Assembly: GCF_000321225.1 (NCBI RefSeq)
Contig: NW_004450661.1
Span: 1,422,392-1,486,391 of the forward strand
Length of the DNA stretch: 64,000 nt
Direction of reading: 5' to 3'
DNA from: Odobenus rosmarus divergens
Taxonomy: Eukaryota > Chordata > Mammalia > Carnivora > Odobenidae
Shown here: positions 21,779-32,535 of the stretch, piece by piece
Layout of the letters: every line of letters begins with the position of its first letter
Numbering within the stretch: position 1 is the stretch's first letter
Translations under genes and position numbers: made by a program
Notes under the pieces: model-generated
Databases searched by the model: none
Told to the model about the DNA's origin: nothing
Seen by the model: only the letters and a program-made list of their open reading frames with translations

Positions 21779-23248
21779 AAACTCTTGCCCTTCTGGAGTT
21801 TACATTCTAGAGGGGCTGGTTTCAGGGAAGGGCAGACACTGACTGGCACTTTTCAACCTTCTTTTAAATCACACCTCCCAGTAAGAAATACTTTTTGCAC
21901 AACAGTGTAGTGCATGCCTTCTCCCCCTGCCCTACACAACAGAATCATAAGTATTATAGAACAACACTGACTCTTATAAAAAAAAAAAAGCTAAAAACAT
22001 AAAAATACTATTATCAATACTTGAATGCAGCATAGAAAAAAATTCCCAAATAAGTAATGCAAATCAAGAGTTAGGCAAGATTTTATTTAATGCAATGCAG
22101 TCCAGAACACACAAGGACAAATACTTTGTGCATGAACCCATGAGCCTATTTCTGTTGTTCTAATCAGTTTTAAAGGTTGAAAATCCTTGGTCATACAAAT
22201 AGTTTATTGGCAGTGGTAATAGTAGCAATGCATTCTTTTTACCTAGCAATGGAAATTCTTCTTTAATCTTACTCTAAAGTAATAGAGTAACTGCATTTAA
22301 TGTCTTGTGATCATCTTTAGTGCAAATGAAGAACTCAGCAGCAATAATTCATTTGTCTCTTTAGGGCACCAAGTTTCAGTCAATTATTGATTCAGAGTTT
22401 CAAAAAGAAAATGGATTTTCATTGGAAAAAATTTTCCTAATTTTATAATTTCTCTTCTGGAAAATAATGATTGCAAATTTACAGCTGAGGAGCCAAATAT
22501 AACAATATCCCTAACTTTATTTCAGTCCCTCCCCTTACTAATAATGTCTTCTTAAATGCATTGCAACAGTATTGGGAACAAATAGGAGCTAGGGTGATTG
22601 CTTTTAAGTCTTTTTTTCCATAAGAAAATGTCTTTTGGAATCCTGAATGTTTGACTTGCTGAATTACATTGTTTTGTCCCTGTAGTTATAAATATAAGTT
22701 CATTGAAAATATCAATATCATCAGTCAAATGTACTACTAATTTAAAATCCCAAACATCATCTTCGAAAATGAGGTTGTTTGCCAAATGAGATTGTTTTTC
22801 AACGAGAAAAACATTATTGTCATTTCTGAGTTTATTCACTCCGCTTGATACTTCCCCTTAGGTCCCCTTAGGACAATCAGTGAACTTCAGTATGCTTCAA
22901 CATGAGTGTCTGGTTTGCACCAAACTGAACAAAACACATCAATATTTTGTTCAGTGAGCTCTCTTTAATGAATTTAACAAATTTCACCATGTTTTTTTCT
23001 AATGCTTCCATGAAATTCAGCAGAATTTTTTCTAGAGGTGCCAAGTTGGATTCTTATTGATGCTCTTTTCTAAGCACAGGTGTTTTTACTAGCTTCTAAC
23101 AGTATTTTAATAGCTTTTTATTCTTTCTAGACATTCTGCTGGCTCTGTCACTCATAATTCCTTTATTATTTTTCCAGTTTAATAGATATTGAGGCATTTT
23201 TTCCAGTTTTGTAAATATATCTGGTCCAGTGTGTGTGAAGTTAAATTT

Positions 23249-23250
<2 letters not shown>

Positions 23251-23282
<32 letters not shown>
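23251..23282. repeat. (AC)16 microsatellite
   Basis: Perfect run of sixteen AC units inside the hAT relic. Confidence 0.97.
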
Positions 23283-23284
<2 letters not shown>

Positions 23285-23765
23285 CTTGTCATCTTGCAAA
23301 AACTAGAAAAGTTCAATAACTTGCAGAATCCAAACTCTTTCTGGGATGGATCATAAGTTCTATACTGGATTTTAACCACATGGGAAGCATGGCTTTAGAA
23401 GTTTCTGCAGTAGCACAGATTTAACTAGAAATAGTATTATACCACAGAATTGTAAATTTTACTAGCCAGTTTAGCATTAAAAATCATAGATATCAAATCT
23501 AGTCGTATTAGATGAGTAATTTTTCAACATCTATATGAGCCATTCTTTCTTTTGCTGAACAATAAGCAACTAAATGTCATTAACAGTCTGTGGAACTACT
23601 AAGAAATTGTGCCAGTAATTTTTTGTCCAAAAATGTTTGAGGGGCTTGTTGACAAGTCCAGCATACTGTGTTTCTCAGTGTCCTACTGATTTTGAAAGTG
23701 TCATTACAAAAGAATATATTGGGGTTTGTCACTTTTGTTGGATTTTCACAATGAAAAACATTTTA

Positions 23766-23904
23766 TTTTTTATTTTATTTTTTAAAGTAGGCTCTACGCC
23801 CCGCACAGAGCCCAGCTCGGGGCTTGAACTCACAACCCTGAGATCAAGACCTGAGCTGAGATCAAGAGTCAGACCCCTAACTGACTGAGCCACCCAGGTG
23901 CTCC
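23766..23904 (-). mobile_element. Old, short carnivore SINE, antisense
   Basis: Diverged copy (ggcttgaactcacaaccctg...ccacccaggtgctcc) flanked by gaaaaacatttta-like copies (23751, 23907). It sits in the BED-finger part of the hAT relic. Confidence 0.85.
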
Positions 23905-24300
23905 TGAAAAAACATTTTAAATATTCTGCCTTGTAAAGTCTTGCATCCTCTTTTTTCTTTTCAGCATGCTCCTCCAATGAAGTTGAAGCTTACTATTTTC
24001 TCAACATTTATAGTTCTAGATATCTGGAGGTTGAACTTAGTCATCCTTCTAATTTTCACTTCTCTTTCACTTTTCTAACAGTAAGGAGAAGTCCCATGAA
24101 AGGACAATTCATGCTAATTTCATGAAATGTACATTTGATGCAAACCTGAAACATATCTTATTTGATAATGTCTTTTCAGGAAAAAAATACTTTATGATGA
24201 AGTCTGATTGGTGTTACTATAAAATATAAACTCTGTTAATTGTCCTGTATGGTGATGATCAAATTCACAGCATATACCAGAAAATCAAATGAGAGGGTTT

Positions 24301-24486
24301 TTTTTTTTTTTAAGATTTTATTTATTTATTTGAGAGAGAGAGTGAGCAAGAGAGCACAAGCCAGGGAAGGGGCAGGGGGAGAAGGAGGGGCAGACTCCCG
24401 GCTGACCAGGGAGCCCCATGTGGGACTCGATCCCAGAACACTGAGCTGAAGGCAGATGCTTAACTGACTGAACCACCCAGGCACCC
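24301..24486 (-). mobile_element. Carnivore SINE, antisense
   Basis: Flanked by tcaaatgagag on both sides (24285-24295, 24487-24497). Confidence 0.92.
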
Positions 24487-24557
24487 TCAAATGAGAGTTT
24501 GTTAGAAGATAGAATTTTATCATATTAGTCAGCTAATATTTGTCATAACCTTCCATT

Positions 24558-24592
24558 TTTTTTTTTTTTTTTTTTTTTTTATTTTTTTTTGT
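24558..24592. repeat. Poly-T tract
   Basis: Over thirty nearly uninterrupted Ts. It may be the tail of an otherwise unrecognised retro-insertion. Confidence 0.8.
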
Positions 24593-24617
24593 ATTTCTGA
24601 CAAAGTTCACAATTCTT

Positions 24618-24868
24618 TTTTTTTTTTTTTTTTTTTTTAATTTTTTTTTTTTTTAATAATTTTTTTATTGTTAACCACCATACATTACATCATTAGTTTT
24701 TGATGCAGTGTTCCATGATTCATTGTTTGTGCATAACACCCAGTGCTCCACACAGAATGTGCCCTCTTTAATACCCATCACCAGGCTAACCCATCCCCCC
24801 ACCCCCCTCCCCTCTAGAACCCTCAGTTTGTTTTTCAGAGTCCATCGTCTCTAATGGTTCGTCTCCCC
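24618..24868 (-). mobile_element. Young 5'-truncated carnivore L1 3' end
   Basis: Antisense copy of the last ~230 bases of a carnivore L1 (gtgttatgcacaaacaatga in reverse) with a poly-T end, bounded by a perfect 16-bp duplication aaagttcacaattctt (24602-24617, 24869-24884). Confidence 0.93.
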
Positions 24869-24922
24869 AAAGTTCACAATTCTTAATAAAAATCCAGTGG
24901 TGTGTTATCCTATTTTCTTTTA

Positions 24923-25112
24923 AAAATTTTTTTAAAAAGATTTTATTTATTTATTTGAGAGGGGGAGAGAGAAAGCATACAAGTGGGGGGAGGGGCCGAG
25001 GGAGAGGGAGAAGCAGACTCCCCACTGAGCAGGGACCCCAACATGGGGCTCCATCCCAGGACCCTGGGACCATGACCTGAGCTGAAGGTAGACACTTAAC
25101 CAACAGGTGCCC
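24923..25112 (-). mobile_element. Carnivore SINE, antisense
   Basis: Flanked by imperfect ctattttct-containing duplications (around 24910 and 25116). The tRNA-like head has a small deletion (caacaggtgcccc). Confidence 0.88.
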
Positions 25113-25299
25113 CCTCTTCTATTTTCTGTTCTGTCCTATCATATTATACTATTCTCTATTCTCCTCTACTCTGTTACATTTTGTTTAAAAAAATTAAGTC
25201 TGGTGTGACCCATTAGCTTTAGTTTACAACCTACTAATATTTTATGTCTTGCAAATAGTCTGAATAATGCTGACTTAAATAATAAACATGTTAAAAAAA

Positions 25300-25670
25300 A
25301 ACAAGAGAAGTTCAGAGAGTGGTAGTGTTATAGGAGAATATAAAAGAATAATGCAATGGAATGGAAAGTGTGGCAGGGGTTAATTTTGCCAGAGTGGTCA
25401 GGGAAGTCTTCTTGGAGAAGGTGCTCTGCCTTGTTTAGGCTATTGATATGACTGCATTCTTGGGCATATACGGGTAGTTTGAACTATATTTTTCAAATGT
25501 GCTTATTGTTTGCTAGTTGTTTTGTGTGTACTTGGTGAATCCCCAGCTAGGCTGCAACTTTCTGTAAGACAAGTCTTTAATTTTTTTTATTAAAAAAAAA
25601 AATCTCTCCTAGTATTTAGTTTTGTGCTGTGCATCAGGTAGATGTTGGACAAATAAATGCTAGTTCAGTG
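25300..25670 (+). mobile_element. L2 fragments
   Basis: Cagggaagtcttcttggagaaggtg and, further on, tcaggtagatgttggacaaataaatgc fit L2. Confidence 0.5.
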
Positions 25671-25679
25671 TTGACTACT

Positions 25680-26580
25680 GAGGATCACCATGAACCAGCG
25701 CCAACATCCTCATTGGTAGAACAGATGAGAGCCTGTGCCCGGTGGTGAGGGTTAGGAAGGCCCTTAATGCTTCTGAATAGCTCTACATTATTGCCTGTGC
25801 CTGAAACTTCATGACTAGAAATTCTGTCCTTTATCTTTAAGCCTTCGTCAATTAAGTCTTAACAACTATTTGTGCCTCTGCTCAATGGATATTATTTCTA
25901 TGGTTAAGTCATCATTGAATGTACAAGGAAGAGTTGGCCTGGTTAATCCTTCCTAAGCACCAGCCCTGCAGTGGGGGGAGTGGCTTCCAGGTGCTCAGGG
26001 CCATCTGTCTAGACAGAAAGCCCTGCTGAGATACTCAGGCCACTGTGAACTCCGAGGACCAGAGAGAAAACATGCCCAGTGCAGGCACCTGATTAATAAT
26101 TTGGGATTAAAATAATGGCATAAAGAGTGACTGACCATTACTTACCCACATTTACATACTAATTTTGATACATTTGTTCTTAAAGAAATACACTATCAAG
26201 GCACAAAGTAGTTTTCTTTTTTAAACCTCAATTATCAGTAATTTTGGTCAATGTTCTTTAGCCTCAGATTGCTTCTCAACTCCAGGAAGGATTCTCTCTG
26301 GCTTCACAGAAGGCTTCCAAGGGAAGGCAGCTCTGGCTTTCTGGCCGCAGGGCTGGCTGCTCCAGGTTCAAGTAGGAAGCCCCAGAACCCTGATACTTCT
26401 TTTCTAAAACAGGCACAGACCTTTGAAAGCCAGACTTTTCTGCCTGTGTCTAAAGCACTGAAGAGAGGGAGGGGAAAAACCTCCCCTCTTTTCTCCCTTC
26501 TTCTAAATAACCTCAAACTTTGCCCCTTGTGTTTAGACCCAGACAACAGCCCCACTCTAAACCCTGGCCTTTAAAAGATG
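25680..26580. other. Intergenic, no feature recognised
   Basis: A possible 107-codon frame at 26251-26574 has no known domain. Confidence 0.5.
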
Positions 26581-27508
26581 TCTAGGCTTTTTAACAAATG
26601 GTGTTGAGAAAACTGGATATTCACATGTAAAGGAATAAATTTGGACCCTTACCTTATGCCATATACAAAAATTAACTCAAAATGGATCTTACCACTAAAC
26701 TTAAGGACTAAAACTATAAAACTCTTTGGAGCAAACATAAGAGAAAAGCTTTATGACACTAGATTTGGCAGTGATTTCTTGGATACGACACCAAAAGCAC
26801 AGGCAAACAAAGGAAAAAAATACATAAATTGGACTTCACCAAAATTAAAAACTTCATTGCATCAAAGGACACAATCAACAGAGTGAAAGGGCAACGCACA
26901 GAAAAGCAGAAAATATTTGTAAACCATATATCTGATAAGGGGTTAATATCCCAAATATACAAAGAACTATAGCTCAACAACAAAAAGACAATTTGATTAA
27001 AAAATGAGCCAAGGGCTTGTATAGACATTTCTCCAGAGAAGACATGTGAATGGTTAACAAGCACAAGAAAAGATCATCAACATCACTAATTATTAGAGAA
27101 ATGCAAATCAAAACCACAACGAGATATTATCTCACACCTAGTAGGATGGCTGCTATCAAAAAACAAACAAAACCCAAAATAACAGTATTGGTGAGGATGT
27201 GTAGAAATTGGAACCCTTGTGTACTGTTGGTGGGAATGTGCCCTGCTATGGAAAACAGCATGATGATTCATCAAAAAATTAAAAATAGAATTATTATATG
27301 ATCCAGCAATTCTGCTTCTGGGTATATAGCCAAAAGAATTGGAAGCAGGGTCTCCAAAAAGAGATATTTGTATGCCCATGTTCCTAGAAGCATTATTCAT
27401 AACAGCCATAAGGTAGAAAGAACCCAAGTGTCTATCGACAGATGAATGGTTAAAAACGTGGTATATACATACAGTGGAATATTATTTAACCTAAAAAGGA
27501 AGGAAATT

Positions 27509-27707
27509 TTTTTTTTTTAAAGATTTTATTCATTTATTTGACAGAGAGAGACACAGCGAGAGAGGGAACACAAGCAGGGGGAGTGGGAGAGGGAGAAGCA
27601 GGCCTCCTGCTGAGCAGGAAGCCCGATGCAGGGCTCGATCCCAGGACTCTGGGATCATGACCTGAGCCGAAGGCAGACACCCAATGACTGAGCCACCCAG
27701 GCGCCCC
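27509..27707 (-). mobile_element. Carnivore SINE in L1, antisense
   Basis: Perfect duplication aaaggaaggaaatt (27495-27508, 27708-27721). Confidence 0.95.
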
Positions 27708-27995
27708 AAAGGAAGGAAATTCTGACACAGCCTATAACAAGGCTAAACCTTGAGGGCATTGTGCAAAGTGAAATAAGCCATTCACAAAAGGACAAATGCT
27801 GTATGATTCCATGTATATGAGGTACCTAGAGAAGTCAAATTCATAGAGACAGAAAGTAGAACGGTGGTTGCCAGGGGCTGAGAGTTATTATTTAATGGGT
27901 ACAGAATTTCAGGGTTGCAAGATGAAGAGTTTGGAGTTGCATGACACTGTGAGTGAACTTAACACTGAACTGTACCCTTAAAAATGGTTAAGATT

Positions 27996-28224
27996 GGGGG
28001 GCACCTGGGTGGCTCAGTGGGTTGAGCATTTGACTCTTGGTTTCAGCTCAGGTTGTGATCTCAGGGTAGTGAGATCTGACTCCAACCGCAGTGGGGAATC
28101 TGCTGGGTGGGGGGAGTCTGCTCAGGATGGGGCCGTAGTTTGCTGGAGATTCTCTATCTCCCTCACCCTCTGCCCCTCCCCTTGCCCCCACAGGCATGCG
28201 CACGAGTGCGTGCATAAATCTTAA
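27996..28224 (+). mobile_element. Carnivore SINE in L1, sense
   Basis: Flanked by aaaaatggttaagat (about 27980-27994 and 28225-28239). Confidence 0.92.
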
Positions 28225-28995
28225 AAAAAATGGTTAAGATGGTAAATGTTATATGTGTATTTTACTACAAAAAAAAAAAGGTCTATGCTATTAAGCTTGT
28301 CCTCTTTCAGAATGTGATCTGATGGGAGAAAAACCCAAGGCCTCATATGATTTACTGAATTTTAAGAAATACTTAAGGCACTTTAATTACTATATACTTA
28401 TGTGATTGACTAAGTTGACAAATTCAGCATAGGACTAAGAATTTGCTAAGAATAGTCCCTAGGTTAATAGATAACGTGCAGAGTTTGTTAAGGTGTTTAT
28501 ATTTAGGGAAAATGTTTTAAGGAGATGTTAATATTTAGAAAGTCTCAGCATTCAGTATATGATTATGAAAAGTGAGATTCTAGAGTCCATAAAACTAACT
28601 TTATGGTAAGAAAAGCTTGGTTTTTTCAGGGGTAACACATTAATTTTCTGTTATAAAATTAATTTGTGTTTAATAAAAATGTGGAAAAATAAAAAATAAA
28701 GCAAGTCCCACCACCCAAATTTAACTTTATTTCCTTTCCAGTCATTTCCAGTGATTTTTCCACACACAGGCTTAAAAAAAGATATAGTTTGGTCATATTG
28801 CATATGATTAGTAACCATTATTTTAAAAGGCTGTGTATCTAATAGACTGAAGAGTGTATACATTTTTTGTTTAATTTCTACTTCTTTATTTTTGGAAAAT
28901 TCAGGAGTTTCCAGGATATTTTCCCCTTTATTATAGTGTATTTTGGTATACTATAGTATATTTTCCTTGTTATTAAATAAGTTAAAATGATATAA

Positions 28996-29206
28996 TTTTT
29001 TTTTAAAGATTTTATTTACTTATTTTGACAGAGAGAGAGAGAGACAGCGAGACAGCGAGAGAGGGAACACAAGCAGGGGGAGCGGGAGAGGGAGAAGCAG
29101 GCTTCCCGCCAAGCAGGGAGCCTGATGCGGGGCTCGATCCCAGGACCCCGGGATCATGACCTGAGCCGAAGGCAGACGCTTAACGACTGAGCCACCCAGG
29201 CGCCCC
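28996..29206 (-). mobile_element. Carnivore SINE, antisense
   Basis: Head intact (ccacccaggcgcccc). Only a short gatataa duplication is visible at both edges. Confidence 0.92.
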
Positions 29207-29415
29207 GATATAAGTTAAAATTAAAATCTTTGTTCATAAAGAGTATTTTCTACATTACAGATAATTTTCTTTGGACTTATTGTCGTAAACAGCGTTCTAA
29301 AGGTTTTAGGAATTTTGATACATTTGAAGGGTTTTGATATTGCCAAATTGTTTACCTACCTAAAAAGTTGTGTGTGAGTGCTATCACACTTGCCAGTCTT
29401 TAATGCCATTTATTT

Positions 29416-29684
29416 ATTATTTTTATTTTTTTTAAGAGAGAGAGAGAGGCTTTTTAAAAAAACAATTTTATTTATTTTAGGGAGAGAGAAAAAGAGAGAG
29501 AGAGAGTCTGCACATGCAAGCAGGGGGAGGAGCAAAGGAGGAGGAAAAGGGAGGGGGACAGAATCTCAAGAGGACTGCTCACTGAGCACAGAGCTGGATG
29601 CTGGGCTTGATCCCAGGAGCCTAAGATCATGACCTGAGCCGGCACAGAGTCAGATGCTTAACCAACTGAGCCACCGAGGCGCCC
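29416..29684 (-). mobile_element. Carnivore SINE, antisense, long tail
   Basis: Duplication ctttaatgccatttatt / ctttaatgtcatttatt (29399-29415, 29685-29701). The tail carries an extra GAGAGA block followed by a second A-rich segment. Confidence 0.9.
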
Positions 29685-30212
29685 CTTTAATGTCATTTAT
29701 TAACTTCTGCCAACTTTGTATATGAACATCATATGTTCTTATTTCACTTTGCACTTCTTTACGCTTTCTGCAATGTTTCCTAATTGTGTATCCCAATTAT
29801 TTTTTTTATTGAATTCTTTATTCATGTATCTTGCTCATCTGCAGCTGGCTTCTAACGTTTTCTTATTTAATCCATATATAACAATAAATAACACTTTGCA
29901 TTATAGTGCCTGCGAATACTTTTCCTAGTCTATTGCTTCTCTTTACATTTTGACTATTTTTATTTAATTGATGTTTCTAATGTTCCTATGATTATATCTG
30001 CCTTTATTTTTGTTTGTGTTTTCAGGTAACTATGTTGTTTGTGTAGAAAGGGGTTAAGTGTAAATGACAGTGAACCTACATTATTGTCCACTAGTGTCAT
30101 TTAGAAATAAGGTAGGAACTGTTATCTCATTCCTATCCCTGAGTCGGCCACTACTTGAGCTGTTACTCTATCACTCCCTCTGTGAGGCTGAGGGTTCCCA
30201 GAAAAAGTACAG

Positions 30213-30375
30213 GATGCCCAATTAATTTGAATTTCAGATAAACAACTAATACTTTTTTTTAGTATAAGTATATCCCAAATATTGCATGGGCCATACCGAT
30301 ACTATGAAAGTATTGGTTATTCATCTGAAATTCAATTTTAATTGGGCAGACTATTTTTATTTGATACATCTGGCA
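30213..30375. mobile_element. Near-palindromic DNA transposon (MITE-like)
   Basis: Left arm gcccaattaatttgaatttc...agataaacaactaatac is matched by the inverted right arm tattggttattcatctgaaattcaattttaattgggc around a short centre. This is the structure of a small non-autonomous DNA element. Family not named. Confidence 0.7.
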
Positions 30376-30599
30376 CTTCTACTTGGAGCTCGTTTATTAA
30401 CACCATCCTGTACTAGGCGGTGGGAGTGAAGATGGTGAGAGCTGAGAGAGAAGATCGTTCCTTTTTCAGAGAGTTTATGCTCTGATTTCTCAGAGAAATT
30501 TGCAATCAGAAAGATAATCTCCTGGACTATTTCAGTGACGGCTAGATTAAATTTAGAGCCTCTCTGTTTTCCTGCTGCCTAAGGCAGAGTTATCCACAT

Positions 30600-30745
30600 T
30601 TACCTGATCATAGAACCACCTGAGACACCCCTCCCCTGGGGAGTCTGATCACTTTGGTTTGAAGAGGGATCCAGATGCCTCTGGTTTTAACAAGAGCCCA
30701 GGTGATTTTCTGGCTCAGGTAGGTCTGTAGAACTCTGGAAGGCTC
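30600..30745. mobile_element. MER20/MER3-like hAT remnant
   Basis: Agaaccacctgagacac...ggggagtctgatcac...ttttaacaagagcccaggtgattttctgg follows the general layout of this non-autonomous hAT group. Confidence 0.5.
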
Positions 30746-31119
30746 GGCGTCCTCTGAGTAACAGCGCTCAGCCGAAGTCACTTTCACTTTTTACAACCCA
30801 TTCGAAATCACTGGTATACATTTTGCAGTGGTGATAATCTCTGTAAATTGCTTTACAGGTTCATCCCATTCGGTCTGCACTCTGAATTCTCGAGGAAAGC
30901 AGGGAAGCTTATTTCCGCTTGACGGAGGAGGGCAGGGAGGCTCCCAGGGGCTAAGTTCACGCGGCAAGCCGGTCAAGCAGCCCGGCCGCAAAGCCCGCCT
31001 TCCTTCCACCCCACCAGGCTACCTCCTCTCGCCTCCAGAGCGTCCGTGGGGACCACTGGGCTGGAGTTAGAGCCCACCTGGAGTTTCAGGTGACTTCCAC
31101 TCCGAACGTGCTGCTGGAC

Positions 31120-31860
31120 CAGCCCCGGGCCTGCAACTAGCAAACGGATGGGGGAGAGGCCCGCGCGCCGTTCAGCGGAGAAACCCGGAGCCCCGGCGCG
31201 GTCGAGCGAGGGAGGCCGGGGGGTGGCCCCCAGCCCGCCGGAGCCCCACACCCCAGGCGCCGAGAGGCCCGCCGCCCCGCTCCCGGAGCGCCGCTCGCTT
31301 TCTAGCTCGGCCGCCTGGAGCCGGGGGGCGCGCGGGCGCGGCGGCGGGGGCGCGCTCCGAGCACGCGCGCGGGGCTGGTCCTCCAACCGCCTCTCCCGGG
31401 GAAGAGAGTGGCTTCCCGGGAAGCCGGCCGCCGCCGCCGCGGGGACTCGGAAGTGCCGAGAGGGTTGTTGGGGACTCGTGGCGCGCGTGAACGCCGCGGT
31501 CGCTGCCCGGGACAGCCCGGAGGTTGGTAGCCGGGGAGGTTGAGTGCGGACTTTCGTGGTGTACTCGCTTGAGAACCAGAAATGCTTTTTCCGTTTCCTA
31601 CCCCGGTTCCTGCGTGCGCGCCCGGGGGGCGGGGCAGAGGAGGCGCCCGGTCCCGCGGTGGAGACAAAGGCGGCAGGGGCCGTGCGCCCAGGGCCAGGCC
31701 GCGCTCCGGGCGAGGTGGCCGGGCTCCCGCAGGCCCGGCCGAGTCCGCGCACGCCCCCGCCAGCGGCCTCTCCCCGGGCTTGGTCCCCAGTTTCCGCTGG
31801 TACCCTGGGCGGTGTTAGAAGTGCGCCAGTCCTACTGCTGCGGATCCAGTGACCCCCGAA
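31120..31860 (+). promoter_or_regulatory. HHAT: CpG island, probable HHAT promoter/first exon region
   Basis: About 740 bases are very G+C- and CpG-rich (for example ggcgcgcgggcgcggcggcg near 31325), in sharp contrast to the AT-rich flanks, and no interspersed repeat interrupts it. It lies 13 kb upstream of the first coding exon on the same strand, which suits a housekeeping-type promoter with a non-coding first exon. I could not pick a splice donor with confidence; cctgcag|gtggca at 31930/31931 is one weak candidate. It could also be an alternative or bidirectional promoter. The assignment to HHAT is inference. Confidence 0.65.
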
Positions 31861-32089
31861 GTTAGAGATTTATTTTGCTTTCTACTCTTCAGACTCAGTT
31901 GCCTTCTTTTCTTCAAAGTTTAGCCTGCAGGTGGCACCGGTCTCCGGCCTTGGTGTTTGTTAAGAAATGTGCCGCTTCCTTGGTTCATGGCTTTTGGATC
32001 AGAGCAGTCCTGCTAGGGGTTGGCGTCCTTGGTGGTTTGCATTTTATGGGGATGAGACTCGCTGTTTCTCTTTCTGTGTGGTATTCCTC

Positions 32090-32235
32090 ATTCATTCATT
32101 CACTCTCAGAGCTAAGCACATAGGTGCTATCAAGTGCTTACGTGATAAAGTGCTGTCGGAACAGGAGGGGAAGGCTTCACTGAGGAGGTGATGGTTCTTA
32201 TACTGGAATTTGAAGAACAAGTACAGTTTTGTTTT
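32090..32235 (+). mobile_element. L2 fragment, sense
   Basis: Gggaaggcttcactgaggaggtgatggttcttatactggaatttgaagaac is an L2 hallmark. Confidence 0.6.
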
Positions 32236-32339
32236 GCTTTTTCCTTCCATTCTTCATGCTCCATCTTTCCTATAATTCTTCTCCCTTTTTTCTCTGTGGC
32301 AGTCCCTAACCGTGATTAGTATAGAATAAGGACAGTCAG

Positions 32340-32535
32340 TTCTGACCTGAAGGATTCAACTAATATTAACAAGGATGATGTGCTTGTCAGGTGCTTTGGA
32401 CCCATTATATCTAAACCTTACAATCACGGGGGAGGGTAGGTGGTGTTATCCCCTTTCATAGTAGAAAAAAGAGAGGAGATGCTAAAGGCACAAACTAGTA
32501 AGTTTCAGGGCTGAGTTTTACACTCCTTTTCTGGA
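32340..32535 (-). mobile_element. MIR, antisense
   Basis: Tgcttgtcaggtgctttggacccatta...aagagaggagatgctaaaggcacaaactagtaagtttcagggctgag. Confidence 0.65.

Larger units (their letters stand above)
21300..21840 (+). mobile_element. L2 element carrying two SINE insertions
   Basis: Ttgttgaatatttattgaatatgtaggcactattc, then gtggtgaacaagataaatcaaactcttgc, then ccttctggagtttacattctagaggg is contiguous L2 once the SINEs at 21343-21539 and 21605-21778 are removed. Confidence 0.8.
22080..23990 (-). pseudogene. Dead hAT (Charlie/ZBED-like) transposase, nearly full length
   Basis: Conceptual pieces on the minus strand follow the order of a hAT transposase. Near 23980-23650 there is a degraded BED finger end, ETQYAGLVNKPLKHF, resembling the ETKHP..KPL.FF motif. 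Near 22870-23010, KFIKESSLNK...LKHTEVH resembles NFIR...LNHR...YHTEVRWLSRG. At 22839-22552, ANNLIFEDDVWDFKLVVHL through IFLWKKRL resembles the W..DLAFLVDI.EHLN.LN...LWE.QL stretch. Near 22320-22140, KEEFPLLGKKNALLLLPLPI and YLYDQGFSTF resemble the C-terminal hAT dimerisation region. Stops and frameshifts are frequent, a SINE sits in the BED region and a CA repeat in the middle. Sequence at 21843 (cacttttcaacctt...) resembles a Charlie-type terminal end; I did not find the opposite end. It is a transposon relic or a dead ZBED-like copy. Confidence 0.75.
26585..28280 (+). mobile_element. L1 3' part (end of ORF2 plus 3' UTR), sense, split by SINEs
   Basis: The conceptual peptide begins YLMPYTKINSKWIL... 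and continues with FLDTTPKAQANKGKKY, then [16 protein letters not shown], the C-terminal ORF2 stretch of an L1, with stops and frame breaks. It ends at a poly-A run near 28269-28280. Two SINEs interrupt it. Confidence 0.88.
28640..30020 (-). mobile_element. Old L1 3' region (L1ME-like), antisense
   Basis: Ttttgatattgccaaattgtttacctacc...gtgtgtgagtgctatcacacttgcc parallels the reversed L1ME 3' part (tattgccaaattg...). It is interrupted by two SINEs. Boundaries are soft. Confidence 0.6.

Noticed and set aside
26641..27301. Host genes suggested by open frames at 26.6-27.3 kb
   Set aside because: The peptides are the C-terminal part of L1 ORF2 broken by stops.
30973..31752. 259-codon minus-strand open frame over the 31-kb CpG island
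   Set aside because: Same compositional effect; low-complexity Arg/Pro/Ala/Gly, overlapped by long frames in other phases.
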